Assembly: GCF_021130785.1 (NCBI RefSeq)
Contig: NC_060210.1
Location: forward strand, 187,806,501 to 187,870,500
Direction: 5' to 3'
DNA length: 64,000 nucleotides
DNA from: Homalodisca vitripennis
Lineage: Eukaryota; Arthropoda; Insecta; Hemiptera; Cicadellidae
Part shown: in pieces, positions 25,301-37,816 of the stretch
Layout of the letters: every line of letters begins with the position of its first letter
Numbering within the stretch: position 1 is the stretch's first letter
Made by a program: the position numbers and the translations under genes
The notes under the pieces: model-generated
Database searches by the model: none
What the model was told of the DNA's origin: nothing
The model's input: only the letters and a program-made list of their open reading frames with translations

Positions 25301-26371
25301 GTAACAGGCTTTGCTGAGGTTGCATGCAGGATTTCAAATCTATAGCTCCTGTTATTTTTGAGATTTTTTTGCTGTCAGATAGACAAAATAAAACTACAAA
25401 GGAAAAAAAATTTACCAGTGGTGAATATATTAGAAATTGTGTACTGATTATTATTTTTAAATAACAGAGCCAACCTCTATGGATGGACACGCACTATCTC
25501 TAAACTCATTTTTGTTACAGTAGAAATGACCTTTTGGGCAAAGGTTAAAAAAGCAACATATATAAATTTTTCAATATATCATGTCATACGATACATTCAT
25601 ATGAATTTTCATTACTTTCACTTTCATAGCTCTGTTACAATAAGTTCTGGTGAACTAGGGAAGGTAATTAAACGATATAATGCGCTAAAATCAAATTTTA
25701 TCTTTTATTTTTACTGTATGAATAAAAACATGTTAAACATTAGGTTAATAGTACTGTACTGTTTAAAAAAAACTTCTTCATATTGTTATTTCTCGCTGCC
25801 ATTACCTGTAACTATATGCGACCATTATATAAATATACCTCCAAAGCTGAACCACTGATGTTCAGCTTAACTTTGCTTCAATAAAAGTGAATAAACCGCA
25901 AAACCTTATGAGTTTTTCAGTAATATTTTGTTTGGCTAAGGAAAGAATAAGTCATCTAGTAACACAAAAAACTAATAAGTAATAATGTTTTACACATTAA
26001 ACCAATGGTTTTAGTCTTCAATGATTTGCTATATTGAGAAGAAATAAATCAAATACTGTCATGTTTATTTTCGAAGGAATAAAATGACATTTCCTTTGAT
26101 CTACAGAGCTTACACAAAATAGCAACCACGAACTGTAATACAGGTTTAAACGTATTAAGTTTAAAATAACTTAAGAATCGTTCTGCTATTTGCGCCCAAC
26201 TCTTTATTTTAATAGCTGTATCGTTTTTATCCCTAACTATCGTCTCCATAGCCGTATGTTGTACATCCCAGTTTATTTCAATAATGTAATATTAATCTAA
26301 TAATGAACTTAAACACTCACTAATTACCGTGATAAATGTTTATTGATAAAAATAAAACTAGATGCATCTTT

Positions 26372-26834
26372 GTAATGCAATCATCCCTTATGTAACAAAG
26401 AACTTTGCTACATTAAAATTATTGTAAGCTGTGTAAATTACTTAATAATCACAGCAAGATAAACTTTATTATTATATTCAATTAAATAATACGATAACAA
26501 TTACTATCTTAAAAACATAACGGTCGCTTTGATGATGTCTCATCAAATCTTTTCAAATAACTTCCATTAAAAGTTTTAGAAAAGAAACGTTCACTAAAAT
26601 TATAAACTCGTTACTCTTTTTATGGACTTTGAAAATTAGCACAAATTCAAAACTGTATAAAAATTATCATTATAAAACAAAACTGTGGTGAATATTATAA
26701 GATTTTTTCATTAATAATATTACAGTAATTTTTTTCATTGCGGAAATCTACAGAATTCCATTTATGTTGCATTTGATTGATAGTATAGCAATACATTTCT
26801 TTAATAATTTTTAATATCCTGTAGAAACTACTTT
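26372..26834. mobile_element. 463-base insertion specific to copy 2
   Basis: Copy 1 reads GCATCTTTAACGAATG without interruption. Copy 2 has CTTT, the insert, then CTTT again (26,368-26,371 and 26,831-26,834), which looks like a 4-base target duplication. No terminal inverted repeats and no coding frame, so the class is unknown. Confidence 0.5.
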
Positions 26835-27058
26835 AACGAATGTACGACTGAGAGTGAAGACGAAGAAACACTTGATACACTGTAAGGTGTGTATCTTACC
26901 CTGGTAAACATTACCTCAGAGGTTTGAAGTTCAGACGATAGGGGTATTATTGACAAGTGAACTTTACCGATTGCAGTGAAACACAATACAGTAAAGTGTC
27001 AGTGAGACTCCACCTGTACGTTAAACACACTGTCCGATGAAACTGTCACATTCTTTCA
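26830..27058. other. Conserved island, copy 2 partner of 2,040-2,225
   Basis: See the copy 1 island. It shares the AGACGATAGGGGTATTATTG core and the CTGTCCGATGAAACTGT end. It starts right after an inserted segment (26,372-26,834). Confidence 0.5.
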
Positions 27059-27569
27059 TTTTACAAGTTACGACATACAAACTCATATGTCTGAAAATGT
27101 TGTTTTGGTTAACTTAATTGTAGAAGCTCTCTTCGTTTATTTTAAGTTGGTCAATAATTTTAAACACTTCTATATAATTTTAATTTTACTTAACACCAAA
27201 TGCTTTAGAAAATGTCTGTTTGGGAAAACATTGAGTTTTATTAATTCACCATATTGTGTGGAATCTACAGTTTATATTTTCCCGTCAGTAAAGTATTAAA
27301 GAAAACATTTGTTTATATTCTTTCATTCGACATTAAAAACAATTATTTTAAAATATGAGTTATAGTCTTTTTGTTTACTATTTAATAACTTTAACCTACA
27401 CTCAAACTAAGCACATTCAGCACCTATTTAATTCAATACTAAACAATATATTAATTCTATAAACTGTAAACATGTATTACAAACAACTAGGTACCTCTTT
27501 TACTCATTATTAGGTGTGCAACAATAAAATAGTATATGATAATAAAAATATATATGTGGAGTAAGTGTT

Positions 27570-27790
27570 TAAAAATAACTAAGCGTTATAAGCCTAAATT
27601 GAAGTGGCCAGCTAGTTACGCTACACTTTGGCAAGAGTGGAAAGTGGACGCTTTACCGAGATTGGATTTCCAGCGGCAATTCATTTACAAACTAATTGAC
27701 TAAAATTAAATATCTTTGACTGCAATCAACCCATTCCCGGTATTTTCCGAGTGCCGCTAACTACTGTAAATAAAGTTGTATTAAAATGGA
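27570..27790. other. Conserved island, copy 2 partner of 5,195-5,400
   Basis: Same core. The frame ends KLID and a stop, where copy 1 reads KLIEQN and a stop. No flanking start codon, and no convincing splice pair. Confidence 0.45.
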
Positions 27791-28153
27791 ATTTTTTAAC
27801 TCGTATTCAACTAAAAGTACATTAATTTTCGAGTCAAATCACGGACATTAATACTTGTTTAAATTTAAAAAAAAATATATATTTACGTATTGTATCTAAT
27901 TATTCACCCATAACCATTCTAATCAATAATGTATAACCACATAACCACCCATAACTCTCCGTAATGATTTGTAATACAGTGAGTTTTCATTTTTCTACAG
28001 TAATTGAGTAATAACATTAACTGCGTAGTAATGAAAAATACATATATTTTTAATATTTTATGCTCTTTCTGTTTTGAGCTAATTTGTTAGTGTAATCTGA
28101 TTTCATGGCTGTCAAATTTTGTATATTTATCAGCGAAATTTTATCAATATATA

Positions 28154-28176
28154 AGTAGACTCCCGTAAGTTCGGCC
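28154..28176 (+). repeat. Tigger left terminal inverted repeat
   Basis: AGTAGACTCCCGTAAGTTCG and three further bases match the reverse complement of the right end. The first C of the right repeat is missing here. Subterminal GGCCGAACT motifs follow at about 28,196 and 28,213. Confidence 0.9.
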
Positions 28177-28530
28177 ACCTCGGGACCGGACCCTAGGCCG
28201 AACTTAAAAGCGGCCGAACTAACCGATGCCTATTTAAAAAATGCCCATTTATTGTTTGCAAGGGTAATTTTTCAATAAAAGTTATGAAATAACCGTAAAA
28301 TTAACCTTTCCAAACATTACCAACACAGAATTAACTACTAAACTAATTTTAAATTTGTACTTACCAATAAAACACGGTAATACTGCATATGTTGGGAATC
28401 AATGCGTGTAGGAATCAAACACTTGCACATAGAATACAACACAGAGTAACGCTTTATTTACAAAACCACAGACCTAATGAAATAAAATAAAATAATACAG
28501 TACTGCACTGTACATTGGTGGTTTAGCTTC

Positions 28531-30174
28531 TTAACACTTAAAATAATCTGTCACTTTTTTCTGAATTTTTGTTTCTAATGATTTTTTATGTGCAAACTCA
28601 CGCCACTTCTTAATAAAAATTACATCGACTGCAGTTGCTTCTTTTTGCTGTTCGATGTAAGTAGCTGCCAGTTGCAAAGCTGCTTTTCCTTCAGCGTGGC
28701 TCATTTTATTTTCTTCGTCTTCCTCTTCAATCTCAGCACCATCTGCGTCGTTATTCATCTCGTTGTCCTGGCGAATGACACACTCGACGATTTCGTCATC
28801 ATTCAGAACCTCGTTGTCTAGCTCCTTTTCCATGTTGATCCACTCCAAAACATCTTCTTCAACAATGGGACCACAGTTCGGTAGTTGCTGAAGGTCGTGC
28901 AATAGAGCTGCATTGTCATCAGGTTCGCCATCAAGAATGTTGTTTGGCTCATCTGCTGTTGTGTTGTTTTGATCTACGCTATCTTCTATATTTGGCCAAA
29001 GTTTTTTCCAAGACTTTACAAACGTGGATGGTGGTATTTCGTCGTATGCCTTGGCCGACATGTACACAACATCCTTCATGTTAACTGACTTCAACACTTT
29101 GGTAAGGTCTAAGCTGTCATCAGTCTCCAGTTTGGAAAGAACTTCCGAAAGTAGCTTACGACGATACTTCCTCTTGAAGCACTCAATGACCCCCTGGTCC
29201 ATCGGCTGTTGAAGACTGGTTACATTGGGTGGTAGGAACAGCAGTTTAATTTCTTTTTCATCGTCACACTGAAGATGTTCATCATGAGTAGGCGCGTTGT
29301 CAAGAAGTAGAAGTGCTTTGGCGGGGAGTTTCGATTTTGCCAAATGTTTTTTCACTTTGGGAACAAATTCGCATACAAACCATTCTCTGAACAAGTACGT
29401 GTCCATCCACGCTGATTTCTGTGACCGATAATACACTGGGAGAGCGTCCATGTTTATGTTCTTAAACGCTCTCGGTTTTGCTGCTTTGCCAATGACAAAT
29501 AGGGGTAACTTGTGAGTCCCCGAAGCATTTGAACACAAGGCGACTGTTATCCTGTCTTTGCTGGTTTTAAACCCTGGAGCAGACGTTTCTTGCGGGGTGG
29601 CAAATGTTTTTCTAGGCAGAAGTTTAAAATTTAACCCAGTTTCGTCAATGTTGTATATTTGCTCTGGGCAAAAGTTTTCATCATCGATAATTTTTAAAAA
29701 TCTTGCAGAAAAGTCGGTGGCCGCTGTTGGGTTTGCTGATAACTTCTCACCACAAACTCCAATAAAATGTACGCCGTGTCTCTTTTTCCAACGAGAGAGC
29801 CATCCATCACTAGCCACGAACGCCTCTTCTGGTTGAAGCTTTGAGTGTAAGATCATGGCCTTTTCTTTTAATATTGGTCCACTTAATGGCGTTCCTCGTC
29901 TTCGTTCTTGAACGAACCACAACCATAGAGCATCTTCCACCAATTCGTGTTTGGCCTTCCTTAGTGTGCAACGCTTTTCTAGAACTTTTTCGGTATCAAT
30001 TTGTGTACAAAAGCCTTCAATACTTTTTCTGTTGCGTCGCCAGTCGTTGACTGTACTTTTGCCCACGTTTAAATCCTTGCAAATACTTTGCACGGATTCT
30101 CCTTTGTCTAATCTCTCCAGAGCTTGTAGTCTCTGTTCCATTGACTTGTACTTACGTTTACGCATTTCACTCAT
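28531..30174 (-). CDS. Tigger/pogo-type transposase, full length
   Basis: 547 residues, uninterrupted. Domain order is: a psq/CENP-B type helix-turn-helix at about 8-50 (SMEQRLQALERL, then SICKDLNVGKSTVNDWRR); a Tc5/CENP-B second helix-turn-helix at about 72-135 (DALWLWFVQERRRGTPLSGP, then DGWLSRWKKRHGV); and a DDE catalytic domain at about 165-345. Candidate catalytic aspartates are D177 (YNIDETGLNF), D292 (LLLLDNAPTH) and D326 (QQPMDQGVIECFKRKYRR). The C-terminal tail is acidic. It would bind the terminal repeats and cut and paste the element at TA sites. The Met chosen is the first in frame and is followed at once by the basic helix-turn-helix, as is usual. Length and layout match jerky/Tigger family proteins. 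Confidence 0.95.
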   Translation of the reverse strand: MSEMRKRKYKSMEQRLQALERLDKGESVQSICKDLNVGKSTVNDWRRNRKSIEGFCTQIDTEKVLEKRCTLRKAKHELVEDALWLWFVQERRRGTPLSGPILKEKAMILHSKLQPEEAFVASDGWLSRWKKRHGVHFIGVCGEKLSANPTAATDFSARFLKIIDDENFCPEQIYNIDETGLNFKLLPRKTFATPQETSAPGFKTSKDRITVALCSNASGTHKLPLFVIGKAAKPRAFKNINMDALPVYYRSQKSAWMDTYLFREWFVCEFVPKVKKHLAKSKLPAKALLLLDNAPTHDEHLQCDDEKEIKLLFLPPNVTSLQQPMDQGVIECFKRKYRRKLLSEVLSKLETDDSLDLTKVLKSVNMKDVVYMSAKAYDEIPPSTFVKSWKKLWPNIEDSVDQNNTTADEPNNILDGEPDDNAALLHDLQQLPNCGPIVEEDVLEWINMEKELDNEVLNDDEIVECVIRQDNEMNNDADGAEIEEEDEENKMSHAEGKAALQLAATYIEQQKEATAVDVIFIKKWREFAHKKSLETKIQKKVTDYFKC

Positions 30175-30549
30175 TTTAAAAACAGATTAAAACACGATGC
30201 AAAACAGTTTTTGTTCAAACACACACGCACACACACAAAAACTATGAAAACAACAGTACTGTACATACACAAAAGAAATCACAGAAACCCACGAGTAAAT
30301 AAACAACAGTACAAAACGCAAACTAAAAGAAAATAACTGACTTTGTAGGTCTACTGTAAAAATGACGAGCACCACCCAGTATGAATGTTCGAGACGAACT
30401 GATGAGCTGTTTGACAGAGCAGTAAACTAACCAAAGAATACAACGGCAACTGTTAGTAGAGACGTGCTGCCCGCTTTCTGGCTGGCGCCAAGTGCGTGTG
30501 ACTCATGCTCAGCCGACCGGCCGGACTAAGCGGCGGCCGAACTAACCGA

Positions 30550-30573
30550 GGCCGAACTTACGGGAGTCTACTG
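30550..30573 (-). repeat. Tigger right terminal inverted repeat
   Basis: Reverse complement of the left end, complete with the outer CAG. Two GGCCGAACT motifs lie at about 30,533-30,560, mirroring those at the left end. They are plausible transposase-binding sites. Confidence 0.9.
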
Positions 30574-32223
30574 TACTCCTGTAACCAACACAGGACTTTT
30601 AGTTTAGATCGTATAATTTAATCCATCTTTAACATAATTGTTCCGTTAATTATTTAGTTTGATAGTGGCATTTTTATAACTATAAATTGGACATAATTAT
30701 AGTCGTAACAAAATTAACAAAACTGTTATTTTCTGTAATTAAATGTGTTCATTTAAATCTATTGTTGCGTTATAGTTTGCTTCATTAATTTAAAACACAT
30801 TTATGTAGTCAAAACTGTACATAGAAAAAATATAAGTTTGGTTCATACATAGATGTATCAGCTCATATTATTTTATCTACTTAATTTAATTATTTTTATT
30901 ATCACTGTTTTTTGGAAACATGATATGTAATTGTTGGTAATCAAGTAACTTAACAATAATAAATACTCACTTGCTTTTATACTCAATTACCTATCTTTTT
31001 ATTAAAAACCTCTAACTAATCTACAAAGGTTTTAAAAAGGCATATAGACTGAATATATTCTGCACCACCAAATTCAATACTTATTCCAGTAAGCAATAAT
31101 TGATTGCGTAAGTAATAAATTATGCAAAACATTGTTTTATCTTTCAATAGGACGAGGAATTCTGTGCATTGAATATAAGTCTCTAACTCCACTCTATCTT
31201 TTCCAAATTTCTCGTAACAACGCTTATAAAGTTACACAAGCCATTCAAAACTTATGTAACATGTACGTTATGAGCTAGTGAGGATTATTTTCCTGCAGGC
31301 AAGTTATTACGTATGGCAGCGGCATATATTTGTACATTCATGTTCAAAAAAAAAATTTAATAGGCAAATTTAAAATATACGATTGTAATAGTTGTATTAT
31401 ACGAGGATTTACAGATTTGGATAAAAATCGTACAGTCTACACTTTTCTATTATTTACATTACTCAGTTATTTAAAAATTCATGCAAGTGCAAGTTCCTCC
31501 CTCAACTAATTTTTACAAATTATTACACAAAACGAGGTTATTTTATCAGTCTATAATTTTTTTATAGTTATGATAACGTGGCCCAATGATTTCTACTTCA
31601 TTAACTGCTCAGCACTAAATTGAACACAAGTATTTATTATTATAGGAAGTAATTTTATGATTACAATTAAATGTATGCAAATAAATTAAGTAAAATATAC
31701 GTTCATAGCTGCGAATTTTCTATTACATTGTGGTTTAGAGATTTAAAAATTAAATCTGGTCCAAAAAGTAAAATTCTTTAAAGGTATACTAAACAATTAT
31801 TGTTTCAATGCAAAGTAATACCGTATACAAACCTCAATAGTAGACATTAATGGGTAAAAAGGTTTTAAGGATGCAGAAGGTGGAAAAAATTTTTCTTTTG
31901 CGTTAATATAGATATATTATTTAAACATTCTTTGGGATAAGGCATAAAATGGTTTGTGATTCGAAAAAATAAAGCATTTATTTTCAATATAGTCTTTGAA
32001 CTCGCTATAAAGATGATTATAAGTGGCTTCAGTACATTATGTAGACAGCATTTAGAACTGTGGAGATGTTACTTTGAACGCACCGTATGTCTGCAACAGG
32101 AAAATCTAGTCTCGTCCTCATTCAACAGCTTGTGTCGTAAAATGAGAAACTAACCTCAATAAATCGCTTTAACCTACGATCCTTCTGTTTTGCTACATAA
32201 AATCGGTTCTTAAGGTCGAATTG

Positions 32224-32225
<2 letters not shown>

Positions 32226-32286
<61 letters not shown>
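32226..32286 (+). repeat. (GA)n microsatellite
   Basis: About 60 bases of GA with one phase slip, in copy 2 only. Frames across it are artefacts. Confidence 0.95.
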
Positions 32287-32985
32287 TCGTACACATTGGT
32301 GACACATGGCAGTTATAAGCATCGCCATGTGTTAAAACAAACCTTTATAAATAAATGTTATTGTACGTCCAAACTACCCATTCATTCCACTATACTTCAA
32401 ACTTCCCATGACACATCGTAATCCTGTTTATTACCATGCATTCTGAATCTCAAAAACAGTCAATTAGGACATAATATTCTTATAAAATTAACGATCTGTT
32501 AATTAATCTGAAACAAAAACTTTGCTTTTTCACCTCGCAATGGAGTATTTACTACCTGCTTAGCTGGTTTGCACTTGCCTGTAGAGCCTATGTACAGTCA
32601 AACCGATGCAACACTTTAATCTGGTAATGAAATAGATATCCAGGATCGAGACTTGGACTATATTTAGATTTGGACTAGTTAGTCTATTTAATGTTGATGA
32701 TGGATGTTGGGGTAGGTGAGACTTACTCATGCTACATATCACTCTAGATGTGGCTTAAAAATATTTAGGGGCAATGAGTGTTCTTCTCGTTATTGTATCT
32801 AAATTTAAAAGGCTAAAATTATTTTTGAGCAAATTTAATCTCCATATACCTGATAGTGTGAAATGTGGATACGTAAATGTGAGGTTAAGGGTCAGTCAAT
32901 GCTACTAGATGCAATGAAGAGTGTTGGTATCTTCTCCAGTTTATTTCGTACTGAGCTAGGTTAGAGCTATTTGTAATAAACTCAC

Positions 32986-33256
32986 CTTGTTGACTACGAA
33001 ATATAAATATAGACTCCTGGAACACACGAGGCATGTCCTTAATTTGCATTTCTCTCCAAAAAGAGGTATCATGGGACTCATAAGTGCCATGAGGTTGTGA
33101 GGCGGGAGAAATTGTCAAGGGGGCCTCTCGTATTACATTTGAACATCCATCAAAGAAGGCTTCGTGCTTAGAGTGTTTCATAAAGACGAAACAGGGTTTA
33201 TCAATTAGAAAAAAGCTGCTTACCCTCTCATTGCACTTATTCTTCAAAAAAAAAAA
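32986..33256 (-). other. Unrecognised open frame ending at a donor-like site (copy 2)
   Basis: On the minus strand about 90 codons are open between the mariner edge and CAACAAG/GTGAGT at 32,986. The frame includes KHEAFFDGCSNVIREAPLTI, SPASQPHGTYESHDTSFWRE and DMPRVFQESIFIFRSQQ. Copy 3 keeps the CAACAAG/GTGACT edge at 56,964 and a related tail (EPMFIFCRQQ), but its upstream frame is broken. I do not recognise the family. It could be an old exon or a transposon remnant. Confidence 0.3.
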
Positions 33257-34330
33257 CTTACCAGGATAGTCTGAAAAGAGTCTGACCTCAAAGTGAAGAT
33301 GGCAGCATTCAGTAAATATCAGCAGCACTCACCAAAGTTTTAGCTCCTTTGGACTCGCAGTTTTTATGTGAGTTAATGTGAGTGTTTTGTGAAAATGGAC
33401 AAAGTCGAGTATCGAGCTGTCATTAAATATTTGTTTGGATTCAAAAAAAAGTTGAGTTGATTTCTGTATATGGAAACACTACCATTTACACAATGAAATT
33501 TGGGGTTTCTGAATTTAAACGTGGCCGTAGTAGCTTAGGAGGCGATAAATTCTTAGGACGTCCAAAAACTGTAATTACCTATGAAAACATAGCCAAAGTT
33601 AACCAAATAGTACTAGGTGACCGCCGAATTAAATTAGGATGGATCGCAAAGGTTATGAACATGTCTAAAGGACGCGTTTGTCACAAATTTAATCAAAATT
33701 TAGGCATGAGATAGCTGTCCACGCGTTGAGTGCCGAGGTAGACCAACTAGTTCGAATGAACATTAACAACGTTCTTTTGGCGCAGTTTCGGTGAAATAAA
33801 TACGAGTTTTGCCACTAATACATTACTGTAGATGAAACTTGGATACTCTAATATACGCCTCAAACACATATACTGTACAAACAGTGAACTGCAAAAAGGA
33901 ACCAGCACCAAAAAAAGCAATAACGGTTTTTTTCTTCTTCAAACGTGATAGCAACTGTTTTTGGGATAGTAATGCACTTATTTTCATCGATTATCTTTAA
34001 AAAATTAAAAAATATTACTGGAGCATACTGCCGACAAGCTGAAGGCAGAACTTATGGAAAACGACTACAATTGCAGTACAAGTAAATCCCCTTTGACGAA
34101 GACAACGCACCTTTTCACATCTCAGCGGTGGCGATGGCGAAAATCCATAAAATATAGTTTGAAATACTTGACCATCCAATTTACTCATAATCCTATGCGA
34201 TTTATTTTTGTTACATCACTAAAACATTGCTCTCAAGGGACAAAGATTTTTTGTCAAAAGAGACAATTGCCTTTATGAAAAATCATTATGTTTATAAAGA
34301 TATTCTGAGTACTATTTGGACGGGTTACAG
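33257..34330 (+). pseudogene. Decayed mariner transposon with broken transposase
   Basis: Mariner relic in copy 2 only. An ATG at 33,395 opens MDKVEYRAVIKYLFGFKKKL and then a stop. After a frame change, 33,457-33,714 reads FKRGRSSLGG, GRPKTVITYENIAKVNQIV and MNMSKGRVCHKFNQNLGMR, the paired helix-turn-helix region of mariner transposases. Downstream, broken frames still show VDETW at about 33,826 and DNAPFHIS at about 34,098, the first two catalytic aspartate regions. Several stops and frameshifts make it non-functional. The left end near 33,257 (AGGATAGTCTGAAAAG) resembles a mariner terminal repeat. I could not find the right terminal repeat, so the right edge is approximate. Confidence 0.85.
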
Positions 34331-35945
34331 AGATGGGAGTAAAGGGGGAAGTTTGTAGAGTTACAAGGTGCATATCTGAGATATAGATGTTGTACAAATT
34401 TTACATCATATAAATTATTTGTAATTAATTATCTTTGTATACTATTATTTATTTATTACAGTTAATATTGTCTTCAGTAATAATTTAAATAAATTCTCCA
34501 ATTTTGGTGATGAACTTTCGCTTATTAGATATAAATTAAATTACCTTTATACTACTTTTTTCAATATTATTCATTATTCATTTGTACTAAACAACAATGA
34601 AATAAATTGCATACGTTACTATGAAAACAATACTACAGTTAGAATTGGCCAAGGCTCACATTAATATCTCGTAGACTAAAGTTACAGAAGGATGTATCAT
34701 ATTCGTCGTTTTTATACAAGTTTATTTATAAATGAAGTAAATGTGGGATGTCCACTCAGTGATGGGTATTTTGTACAATACATGGACATGTGCGTCAATT
34801 GTTTATGGTTGGCCTCTGACTACATCGAAGAAATGTTCCGGTCTTCTGACAATATCCGTTCAAGACTACTTATTCTCATTCTTTCGTGAAGTAGACACAA
34901 ATTTTGCAGGACATTTTAGAGAGGTGGGATTGTTGCTGTTACACGGAGGTAAGGCTATGCCTAAGTACTATAGAGTTTATTTCGGTTCAGGTATCTATCT
35001 ACCCTTTTCAAACATATAGGCGCTACAAACATTTATTAAAACTTAGTCAATAGTTGACAACCTAATTTAGCACAGACAAACGGGCGGATTGCCCTTTGGC
35101 CTTTTGATGCCAAAGTTAAGAAGGAAGAGGAATATATATGTACTCTGTTCCCTAGGAGGTTTCACTTCTGGCTGGTTTATACCTACCAGTTCAAACCACA
35201 GTGGGTACAGCAAAAGTGACATGTCACTTAAATCTGGGCAAGATTATTACTTAAGGAGCGGCATACTAACCGCAAAATTTCGAGATTCTAAAGTGCAAGG
35301 GTAATTCGATAGGTCTAGTCTACTGCGGGAGATGACTGTTGAAGTTTCTGAGGTTTTTTCCCTAAGAGCCAAGGGTTTTTGCCAGTCTAGACATAAGGGT
35401 TTGCCACCCAATGCCTGCTTTGACTGTAAAGGCTGTTTTAGAGCTAGCTTCTCCTTATTTCTAGGGGATATGACGAGATTATGGCCCTAAACATGCCCTC
35501 ATGAACCTTCACAGTAGGCGCCTCTAACCCCAAACTTACCCATCCAAAATATCCTGTCACTCCAGTAGAAGCGCAAAAGTCCCTACAGGACTCTGTGCAA
35601 TTTTCTAAAGTTCTTGTGCAAAGAGAACAATGTATAAACTTTACTTTCTATCAAGAGGTCTCGCATGGCGGAATTGACGAAAAGACAACGAGATTTAATA
35701 TATTGGCAGATCTTTCATAATGTTTAGTCGAATAAATAAACTAAAATGAAATTTAAAAGCCGCGTTGCGTCGCCAAACTTAACATTTTAGGAATTACATA
35801 ACAGGAACTCATCATCCTTTTGTGCTTACAAAACACACTTCTTCTTTTTTGTTATATGACAATTTGGTATTAGTAAAGTTATGAAATTCTAAACTCCAAA
35901 ACCAAGTAATAGTGTATTCAGAAAATTGTATACTATCTTGTGCTC

Positions 35946-35952
<7 letters not shown>

Positions 35953-35977
<25 letters not shown>

Positions 35978-35980
35978 TAT
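35953..35980 (+). repeat. (TA)n microsatellite
   Basis: Pure TA run in copy 2. Confidence 0.9.
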
Positions 35981-36263
35981 ATCAGGAAACCTAGCTTTGC
36001 TTAGTATTTTTCTGGTAAATCGGGTTTTGGGATTGGTTTTATGATATACATTTCCGCAAACTATAAATGCCATAATTAATTATTGTTCTGCCATCTTCTG
36101 CATAGGATGCTGGAGCAAATAATGCGTTTATGTTTCTTATCTTATTATGAAACTCTTCAGAATACGGGTAACAGTAAAAAAAACGTACTAATTAATTTGG
36201 AAATTTTGGTTACTGCATTAAAATTTGTCCAATGCAAACAACATTCACCAAAATAATTTCTAT

Positions 36264-36521
36264 TTATGCGACTAGAAACCGATTCCTCGGGGAAATGCAA
36301 TGCACACACATTTCACATGGTTCTAAGGTGTAATATTGCACAGCTGCAGTGACAGCACATTTATACTCGTATGTCAGTAAATAATTATTAAGTTCTAAAA
36401 CCCTACGACGTCTTCCGTCTTGACGTCTCGGTTCTTCTAATCGGTATTCTCGTTGCTCGTCATTTTCTTTAACTACGCGATGTAACGCACGCTGCTGCAA
36501 ATCTTTTAGACGTCGAATCAT
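36264..36521 (-). pseudogene. Helitron-like N-terminal coding relic, copy 2
   Basis: About 85 residues starting MIRRLKDLQQRALHRVVKEN, followed by DEQREYRLEEPRRQDGRRRR, NNYLLTYEYKCAVTAAVQYY and CISPRNRFLVA. The charged (R)RL...RVxENDEQREYRLEE repeat style and the later aromatic patch resemble the region just before the Helitron-like N-terminal domain in arthropod Helitron proteins. The rest of the Rep and helicase is absent. Present in all three unit copies, so it was inserted before the duplication. The family call rests on recognition of the motif style only. Confidence 0.5.
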
Positions 36522-36953
36522 CTAAATATCGTAATCTTTCTGTTCGAATAATGTTGATATACAGAAATAGTTTTAATTTTAAAAGGAGGGAAATTATTCA
36601 TCAACTTGTATTAAAATCAAAAATTTTTTGGTTTGAACCTTCGTTAATTTATACGAAAATTTTTATTTTTACTGTTTGGCATTTTTGATGTAACATCAGC
36701 TGTGAGGATTGGCTTACTACTCATATTATGATACTCCGGATGTCAATTATCATACGTCATTGACCAGGTGTCATTTACTATAAAATGTAAACAAAGAAAA
36801 TAATAAATAAATATAGACCATGTTACACTTTTGTTTTTGTAAAAATGTATATCGTCGTTTCCATGAAAACCAATTTTTGAATTCTCAAAATTCAAAACAT
36901 TTGACATGGGTCACATTCACATATAGCATAGAAATTTGTTTTCTGACTCTTAG

Positions 36954-37044
36954 TGAGAGATTACAACGGTTAGTGAATGATTCAGAATTTCACCATCTCA
37001 TCGATAAGGGACCAAGAGGATCAGCCTGGTACCCCTTCTAAACG
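36954..37044 (+). other. Exon-like patch, copy 2
   Basis: Partner of 12,854-12,966 with an in-frame 21-base deletion. Reads ERLQRLVNDSEFHHLIDKGP then RGSAWYPF and a stop. The AG and GTATGT edges are preserved. Confidence 0.3.
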
Positions 37045-37816
37045 GTATGTACAAATGACTGCTATTGTTAGCAAAGCTACTAGTACAACATTTCTAAAAG
37101 ATACACCTATTTTAAAGTTTATTAAACAGAGTAACATCTTAAGTTACCTACTATTCACACTACATACATTATTGAGATATCCTTTACAGACATCATCATG
37201 AGACTATGGTACTGTGAGAATTAATTAGTATTGGATAAGCACTGATAAATAATAGCAATAACTACGGTACTCCTAAACGTGGTTGCTTACTCGGGAATTT
37301 TTAAAACTGTCAGTCCCTACCTACCATTTACTACTTTCTTTTGGGGTTTACCAGGCTTATTAATATCCTTGAATTGCTATTTAAAATAAACACATGTTGA
37401 AGTTTAACTAGCATTAGTTTTTTTGTTTTTTTTTCACGTAGTGCTGTAACTTACCCACCCTATAAAGTTTCTAATTTTTGTATTTTTGTTTCCGGCTCTC
37501 TCATAGTTCTAATACTTTTAACATCTTATGCGTAACCTATAATATTTCTTCCTATTGCTATATACCTATGTAATAACATACTCCCGTAACTGTAACCTTC
37601 CTAACCCCGATACATTTTCCATCCTGGTATAAATTTGGATACTTAATAAATCGAGGCCGTTTAATTATATATCTATCCCTAGTTTAAATGTTTGTTTATC
37701 CATCCGTTACTGTAATTAATTTTTAAGTTTCCCTATTTAGTAATATATATAAAGAATAGCTCGATCGCCTTTTCTGCCTTATTATGCCAGTTGTCTTGGG
37801 CCGGTGGTTTTTATTT

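Larger units (their letters stand above)
28154..30573 (-). mobile_element. Tigger/pogo-type DNA transposon, apparently complete
   Basis: A 2,420-base element in copy 2 flanked by TA on both sides (28,152-28,153 and 30,574-30,575). The unoccupied site survives in copy 1 near 9,675-9,690 (GCATATACTCC), which shows insertion at a TA with TA duplication, as expected of the Tc1/mariner/pogo superfamily. The termini are inverted repeats of about 23-24 bases beginning (C)AGTAGACTCCCGTAAG. Inside them the motif GGCCGAACTWA recurs near both ends. One open transposase frame fills the middle. With ends and gene intact it could be, or recently have been, autonomous. Confidence 0.95.

Noticed and set aside
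32122..32421. Frames rich in Ser-Leu or Arg-Glu repeats
   Set aside because: Products of the (GA)n microsatellite.
34692..35304. Overlapping plus-strand frames of 65-92 codons
   Set aside because: No frame is conserved in the copy 1 equivalent; the region is an old shared repeat block without recognisable protein.
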